Assembly (NCBI GenBank): GCA_963724405.1
Contig: CAVRUQ010000003.1
Location: 1,860,001-1,924,000, forward strand
Source: CAVQBJ01 sp963724405
Lineage (GTDB): Bacteria > Actinomycetota > Thermoleophilia > Solirubrobacterales > Solirubrobacteraceae
Reading direction: 5' to 3'
Length of the DNA: 64,000 nt
In this document: piece after piece, positions 60,468 to 64,000 of the stretch
Numbering within the stretch: position 1 is the stretch's first letter
How the letters are laid out: every line of letters starts with the position of its first letter
Notes under the pieces: model-generated
What the model was told of the DNA's origin: nothing
The model's input: only the letters and a program-made list of their open reading frames with translations
Database searches by the model: none
Program-made: the position numbers and the translations under genes

Positions 60468-60707
60468 CTAGCTGTCGCCCAGCTTCCTGAGCGCCTGCTC
60501 GACCGTCGCCCGCGCCTCCTCCGCAGGGACCTGCTCCGCACTTCGCTGACGCTGGATCTCGAGATAGATCTCCGTCCGGAACACCGGCACGTCCTGCGGT
60601 GCCTGAATTCCGATCCGCACCTTCTCACCCATCACGGAAAGCACCGAGATCTCGATGTCGTCACCGATCATGATGCTCTGGTTGGACTTGCGTGTCAGAA
60701 CCAGCAT
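60468..60707 (-). CDS. csrA: Carbon storage regulator CsrA
   Basis: A 79-residue RNA-binding dimer subunit that blocks ribosome access at GGA motifs. MLVLTRKSNQSIMIGDDIEI then SVLSVMGEKVRIGIQAPQDV gives the full CsrA fold, with L4/R6 of strand 1 and 'PVFRTEIYLEIQ' containing the R44-equivalent. The C-terminal tail is acidic and longer than in E. coli (61 residues). GGAGG lies about 11 bases before the ATG. No flagellar genes or fliW are near, although csrA often sits beside fliW in Gram-positive bacteria. It is divergent from the 60889 gene. Confidence 0.95.
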   Translation of the reverse strand: MLVLTRKSNQSIMIGDDIEISVLSVMGEKVRIGIQAPQDVPVFRTEIYLEIQRQRSAEQVPAEEARATVEQALRKLGDS

Positions 60708-60888
60708 TGGGTGTGTACCTCCATGTTGCCGACAGGCTTGGGTCCTTGTCCCCCTACGGTTGCCAACAATACGCCCGAGCATCCGGAAAAGCGACCGCCA
60801 ATTCGAAGCATCGCGCTCGTTGCGGCACGTGACCGCTCGCCAGCGACCGGTCCACACGGTCGGATGCGCTACGCTCCCGCTCCGTCAA

Positions 60889-61428
60889 ATGGCTCGTCAA
60901 TCGTTGCGCCCACATCTCAACCAGATCCGCACCTGGGTTCGCCAGGGCCGTACCGATGCCTGGGTCGCGCACCAGCTCGAGGTGACCGTCCAGGAGATCC
61001 AGCAGTTCAAGCGCCAGAACGACCTCGTGACCGGCGAGGAGCCGGAGGGCGTCAACGGCGTCGACTTCAACGACGAGATCGATCTCCGCGCCGAGGACGA
61101 CGCCCTGATCGCGGCCGAGCTCGAGGCCGCCGAGGCCGAGCGCGCCCGGCTCGCCGCCGAGCGCGAGGCGGAGGCGGACGAGGAGGAGTCTGCGGCGCCT
61201 GCGCGCCGCCGCACTCGTCGGGGCGGACGTCGGTCGACCCGCGCGAGCGGACCGCTCGAGGGCACGTTCGACCATGGCGAGGAGGGCTACGGCCTGTGGC
61301 TCGACCCCGCCGTCGCCGACAACCCGGTCTACGCCGAGCACTGGGCCGGCCACCGGCCCGTCGAGGTCATCGTCGAGGAGGATCAGATCGTGATCCGCCG
61401 CGCCGAGACCGAGACCGACGAGGACTGA
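60889..61428 (+). CDS. Hypothetical protein with HTH-like N-terminus and acidic coiled coil
   Basis: A 179-residue protein. MARQSLRPHLNQIRTWVRQG then RTDAWVAHQLEVTVQEIQQF looks like a small helix-turn-helix. Then come an acidic helix (ALIAAELEAAEAERARLAAE), a basic Arg-rich stretch (RRRTRRGGRRSTR) and a compact C-terminal beta domain (YGLWLDPAVADNPVYAEHWA, VEVIVEEDQIVIRR). The HTH plus basic patch suggests nucleic-acid binding; I cannot name the family. The open frame continues upstream, but ATG 60889 is the natural start. It is divergent from csrA, sharing a 181-base promoter region. Confidence 0.72.
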   Translation: MARQSLRPHLNQIRTWVRQGRTDAWVAHQLEVTVQEIQQFKRQNDLVTGEEPEGVNGVDFNDEIDLRAEDDALIAAELEAAEAERARLAAEREAEADEEESAAPARRRTRRGGRRSTRASGPLEGTFDHGEEGYGLWLDPAVADNPVYAEHWAGHRPVEVIVEEDQIVIRRAETETDED

Positions 61429-61476
61429 GCGCGTCCTACGGGCCCCGGCCCGGCCGCTGAACCGCTCGGCGTGGTC

Positions 61477-61803
61477 CTACTCGGCCGGCTCGAGGAGCCG
61501 GCCGCCGGCGAAGTCGACGGCGCCCCGCAGATAGCGGGAAAAGGCGGCATCGACGACGACCGCCGAGTCCCAGGCCCACGGATCCTCGGGCGCCACGGCC
61601 ATCGCAACCTCGAGGCACCACGTCGTGCCGCGGTCGTACAGCGCCACGAGCTCGTCGGACGAGAAGCGCCCGCCGAGGCGCCGCCGCAGCTCGGCCACGA
61701 TCTCGTCGATCACCCGCTCGAAGACGGCCCGGCGCTCGGCCGGCGCCGCCGCAAGCCGGCGCTCTCCGGTCTGCCATTGGTAGAGCGCGTTCGTGAACGA
61801 CAC
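61477..61803 (-). CDS. Conserved hypothetical protein
   Basis: A 108-residue, mostly helical soluble protein: MSFTNALYQWQTGERRLAAA, then ERVIDEIVAELRRRLGGRFS, then SDELVALYDRGTTWCLEVAM, then PWAWDSAVVVDAAFSRYLRG. It sits directly downstream of ftsB on the same strand, a position often held by a small conserved gene in Thermoleophilia. No motif for activity is seen. Start by the first Met, supported by normal spacing of 42 bases to ftsB. Confidence 0.7.
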   Translation of the reverse strand: MSFTNALYQWQTGERRLAAAPAERRAVFERVIDEIVAELRRRLGGRFSSDELVALYDRGTTWCLEVAMAVAPEDPWAWDSAVVVDAAFSRYLRGAVDFAGGRLLEPAE

Positions 61804-61845
61804 TGACGCCGAGCCTAGCAGCGGTCCCTTCCGGGTCGCGCCGCC

Positions 61846-62172
61846 TCAGTTGTTCGGCAGGTGCGTCTCGAAGAAGCCGACCTCGCCGCCGCGCGTCATG
61901 CCCAGGCGGCGGCCCTCCTCGATGATCGTGTTCGGCTGGCCCAGCCGCGTCAGGGCGTCACGCAACTGGCGATTCTGACGCTCCATCGCCGACACTCGGG
62001 CGCGGTGCGTCGACGCCGCGCGCCAGGTCGAGAGGATCGATGCCCCGGCGCTGACGTACAGGTAGACGAGCACGGCGACGACGACGAGCATCGCGATCCG
62101 CCCGAGCCGGTCCCAACGGATCTGCGCGGGCGGTCGCTTCGCGCGGCGCGCGGTCGAGGCGGAGGCGGGCAC
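61846..62172 (-). CDS. ftsB: Septum formation initiator FtsB/DivIC
   Basis: A protein of about 108 residues: a basic cytoplasmic start, one membrane helix (IAMLVVVAVLVYLYVSAGAS), then a periplasmic coiled coil (RVSAMERQNRQLRDALTRLG) and the DivIC/FtsB end PNTIIEEGRRLGMTRGGEVG. FtsB links FtsL and FtsQ in the divisome. The eno-ftsB order is conserved in many actinobacteria and other Gram-positives. No ATG is in frame; GTG 62172 (VPASAST) is the likely start, since sequence further upstream is repetitive GC-rich DNA. The symbol is used in the broad sense; divIC is equally valid. Confidence 0.87.
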   Translation of the reverse strand: MPASASTARRAKRPPAQIRWDRLGRIAMLVVVAVLVYLYVSAGASILSTWRAASTHRARVSAMERQNRQLRDALTRLGQPNTIIEEGRRLGMTRGGEVGFFETHLPNN

Positions 62173-62311
62173 CTCGGTCTCTTCGCGCTCGCGGGCGGGT
62201 CTCCTGCCTGGAGGTTGGGGGTGCGGTGGGGCGCGGGGCGGGCCGGGCGGCGGCCGCTCGCCGTCGGGGGGCGGGCGCGGAGCGGGTCGGGCGGGCGGGC
62301 CGGCCGCCCGC

Positions 62312-62424
62312 GACCCGCGGATCCGCCCCGCCCGCGGAAGTTTGTTCGATCTTCTTCCATGAGGAAACAAGATCGAACAAACTTCGCCCCGGAGCGCCCG
62401 ACAATCACCCTCCCGCCGCGCGCT
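62312..62424. repeat. Direct repeat copy 1 between ftsB and eno, with hairpin
   Basis: About 113 bp starting GACCCGCGGATCCGCCCCGC, containing the hairpin, and ending CAATCACCCTCCCGCCGCG. It is almost identical to 62505-62617. An extra copy of the leading GACCCGCGGATCCGCCCCG motif lies at 62478. Confidence 0.85.
62337..62385. other. AT-rich hairpin 1 (17-bp perfect stem)
   Basis: GAAGTTTGTTCGATCTT (62337-62353) pairs perfectly with AAGATCGAACAAACTTC (62369-62385). The loop CTTCCATGAGGAAAC itself can fold as TTCC-ATGA-GGAA. It stands out as an AT-rich island in >80% GC surroundings and could be a terminator, a structured RNA or a mobile-repeat core. Confidence 0.75.
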
Positions 62425-62504
62425 GCCGCCGCGCGCACCGAGCGGATCCCGCCCCCGCGCCGACCCGCCCCCGCGCCGACCCGCGGATCCGCCCCGCCCG
62501 CGCC

Positions 62505-62617
62505 GACCCGCGGATCCGCCCCGCTCGCGGAAGTTTGTTCGATCTTCTTCCATGAGGAAACAAGATCGACCAAACTTCGCCCCGGAGCGCCCGACAATCA
62601 CCCTCCCGCCGCGCGCA
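62505..62617. repeat. Direct repeat copy 2 between ftsB and eno, with hairpin
   Basis: The second copy, 193 bp after the first. It has only a few base differences (for example CTCGCG for CCCGCG before the hairpin and one base in the right arm). Confidence 0.85.
62530..62578. other. AT-rich hairpin 2
   Basis: The same hairpin as at 62337, with right arm AAGATCGACCAAACTTC (62562-62578), giving one mismatch in 17 pairs. The loop is unchanged. Confidence 0.75.
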
Positions 62618-62734
62618 CGCCGCCCGCGCGCAGCCGCCGCGCGCAGCCGCCGCGCGCAGCCGACCCGCGAACCCGCCGCCCCGCGAATCGCCCCGCCACC
62701 CCGACCGGCGCCCCCACGCCCCCCCGCCCCTGCC

Positions 62735-64000
62735 TCACCGCCGGAACACGGACCCGCCCGGATACACCGCGGCCGCCCCGAGCGCCTCCTCGATGCGCAG
62801 CAGCTGGTTGTACTTGGCAACGCGGTCCGAGCGCGCAGGCGCTCCCGTCTTGATCTGCCCGCAGCCCGTGGCCACGGCGAGGTCGGCGATCGTCACGTCC
62901 TCGGTCTCGCCCGAGCGGTGCGACATCACGGACGTGTAGCCGGCCTCGCGGGCGAGGGCGATCGCCTCGAGCGTCTCGGTGAGCGTGCCGATCTGGTTGA
63001 CCTTGACGAGGATCGAGTTGCCGACGCCGAGCTCGATGCCGCGGCGCAGGCGCTCGGTGTTCGTGACGAAGACGTCGTCGCCGACGAGCTGCAGGTGCTC
63101 GCCGAGGCGCTGCGTGAGCGTCGCCCAGCCGTCCCAGTCCTCCTCGGCCATGCCGTCCTCGAGCGAGACGATCGGATAGCGCTCGACGAGGTCGGCCCAG
63201 TAGGCCGCGAGCTCGTCGGGGCTGAGCGTGCGGCCCTCGCCGTCGAGCACGTAGGCGCCGTCGCTGAAGAGCTCGCTCGTGGCCGGGTCCAGCGCGATCG
63301 CGACGTCCTCACCCGGCCGGTAGCCGGCCGCCTCGATCCCGGCGATCAGCATCTTCAGCGCGTCCTCGTTGGAGGCGAGGTCGGGCGCGAATCCGCCCTC
63401 GTCGCCGACGGCGGTGGCCAGCCCGCGCTCGTGCAGCGTGCCCTTGAGCGCGTGGTAGACCTCGGCCCCCATGCGCAGCGCCTCCGAGAAGCTCGGCGCG
63501 CCGACGGGGACGACCATGAACTCCTGGAAGTCGACGTTGTTGTCGGCGTGCGCGCCGCCGTTGAGCACGTTCATCATCGGCACCGGGAGGATGTGCGCGT
63601 CGGCACCGCCGAGGTGGCGCCAGAGCGGCAACCCGGCCTCGGCCGCCGTGGCCTGCGCCGTGGCCAGGGACACGCCGAGGATTGCGTTGGCGCCGAGACG
63701 GGACTTGTTCGGCGTCCCGTCGAGCTCGATGAGCGCCCGGTCGAGACCCGCCTGATCGGCCGCGTCCCGACCGCGCACCGCGTCGGCGATCTCCCCGTTG
63801 ACGTTGGCCACGGCCCTCATGACGCCCTTGCCCCCCCAGGGCTGCCCCCCGTCGCGCAGCTCGGTGGCCTCGAACTCGCCGGTCGAGGCCCCGGACGGCA
63901 CGGCCGCTCGGCCGCGCGCGCCCGAGCCCAGCTGCACGTCGACCTCGATGGTCGGGTTGCCTCGGCTGTCGAGGATCTGGCGGGCGTGGACGGTCTCGAT
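62735..64000 (-). CDS. eno: Enolase (5' end beyond window)
   Basis: About 421 residues are visible of the phosphopyruvate hydratase that converts 2-phosphoglycerate to phosphoenolpyruvate. The frame is open to the window edge with IETVHARQILDSRGNPTIEV, so only the first one to few residues are missing. Motifs: AVPSGASTGEFEATELRDGG (loop with the mobile Ser), VGDEGGFAPDLASNEDALKM, the metal-binding VSLEDGMAEEDWDGW and LVGDDVFVTNTERL, catalytic Lys in ILVKVNQIGTLTETL, and SHRSGETEDVTIADLAVATG. It ends RIEEALGAAAVYPG. The intergenic repeat region and ftsB follow downstream. Confidence 0.97.
   Translation of the reverse strand: METVHARQILDSRGNPTIEVDVQLGSGARGRAAVPSGASTGEFEATELRDGGQPWGGKGVMRAVANVNGEIADAVRGRDAADQAGLDRALIELDGTPNKSRLGANAILGVSLATAQATAAEAGLPLWRHLGGADAHILPVPMMNVLNGGAHADNNVDFQEFMVVPVGAPSFSEALRMGAEVYHALKGTLHERGLATAVGDEGGFAPDLASNEDALKMLIAGIEAAGYRPGEDVAIALDPATSELFSDGAYVLDGEGRTLSPDELAAYWADLVERYPIVSLEDGMAEEDWDGWATLTQRLGEHLQLVGDDVFVTNTERLRRGIELGVGNSILVKVNQIGTLTETLEAIALAREAGYTSVMSHRSGETEDVTIADLAVATGCGQIKTGAPARSDRVAKYNQLLRIEEALGAAAVYPGGSVFRR

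Overview
The window is high-GC DNA with dense, tightly coupled operons. The gene types point to an actinobacterium of the Thermoleophilia (Solirubrobacterales) type: long secreted proteins built from 'GQTLTASxGxWSG...YQWQxC' Ig-like repeats, an ECF sigma factor with a fused membrane tail, csrA, a DhnA/FbaB-type aldolase, and eno next to ftsB. The lineage call is inference from gene content; no rRNA or other marker gene is present.

Region 1 (1-13.4 kb) is a cell-surface polysaccharide locus. A single run of genes on the minus strand, mostly with 1-4 base stop/start overlaps, starts at about 13.36 kb. In transcription order it encodes a secreted anchor-type protein, a WbaP-like initiating sugar-phosphate transferase, a glycosyltransferase (GT), a Wzz-like chain-length protein, a Wzy/WaaL-type polymerase/ligase, another GT, a hexapeptide acyltransferase, a Wzx-like flippase and three further GTs. 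The end of another GT enters from the left on the plus strand.

Region 2 (14.0-43.2 kb) is a genomic island at the 3' end of a complete tRNA-Leu(UAA) gene (43131-43217, minus strand). Partial copies of the 3' part of that tRNA lie at about 14.0, 16.3, 18.2 and 23.6 kb, and each is followed by the same ~100-base arm. These look like att sites of tandemly accreted integrative elements that have lost their integrases. The units between them carry: an acyl-CoA synthetase and an FtsX-type permease remnant; an AAA ATPase preceded by an inverted repeat; a DUF4160/DUF2442 pair, decayed transposase and nucleotidyltransferase genes, and a MarR-controlled sulfatase operon; and a 19.5-kb unit dominated by a 4702-residue secreted protein (LamG, about 37 Ig-like repeats, beta-propeller, Vps62/NPP1-like domain). 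Two homologous small membrane proteins flank that giant gene.

Region 3 (43.4-54.7 kb) holds regulation, envelope and transport genes: an ECF sigma factor fused to a zinc anti-sigma motif and a membrane tail; an R2lox-type di-metal oxidase; a TMEM175-like channel; an HxlR regulator divergent from a double protease/PDZ protein; a PadR regulator with an operator over its own promoter; a DrrAB-type ABC exporter; and a small Lrp-domain/UPF0173 hydrolase operon. The protease and DrrA genes are each broken by small frameshifts, which may be assembly indels.

Region 4 (54.9-64.0 kb) has a secreted Ig-repeat protein, a degenerate rhomboid with a zinc ribbon, class I fructose-bisphosphate aldolase, csrA, small conserved proteins, ftsB, and the start-truncated eno. 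Between ftsB and eno lies a duplicated ~113-bp element carrying an AT-rich 17-bp-stem hairpin.
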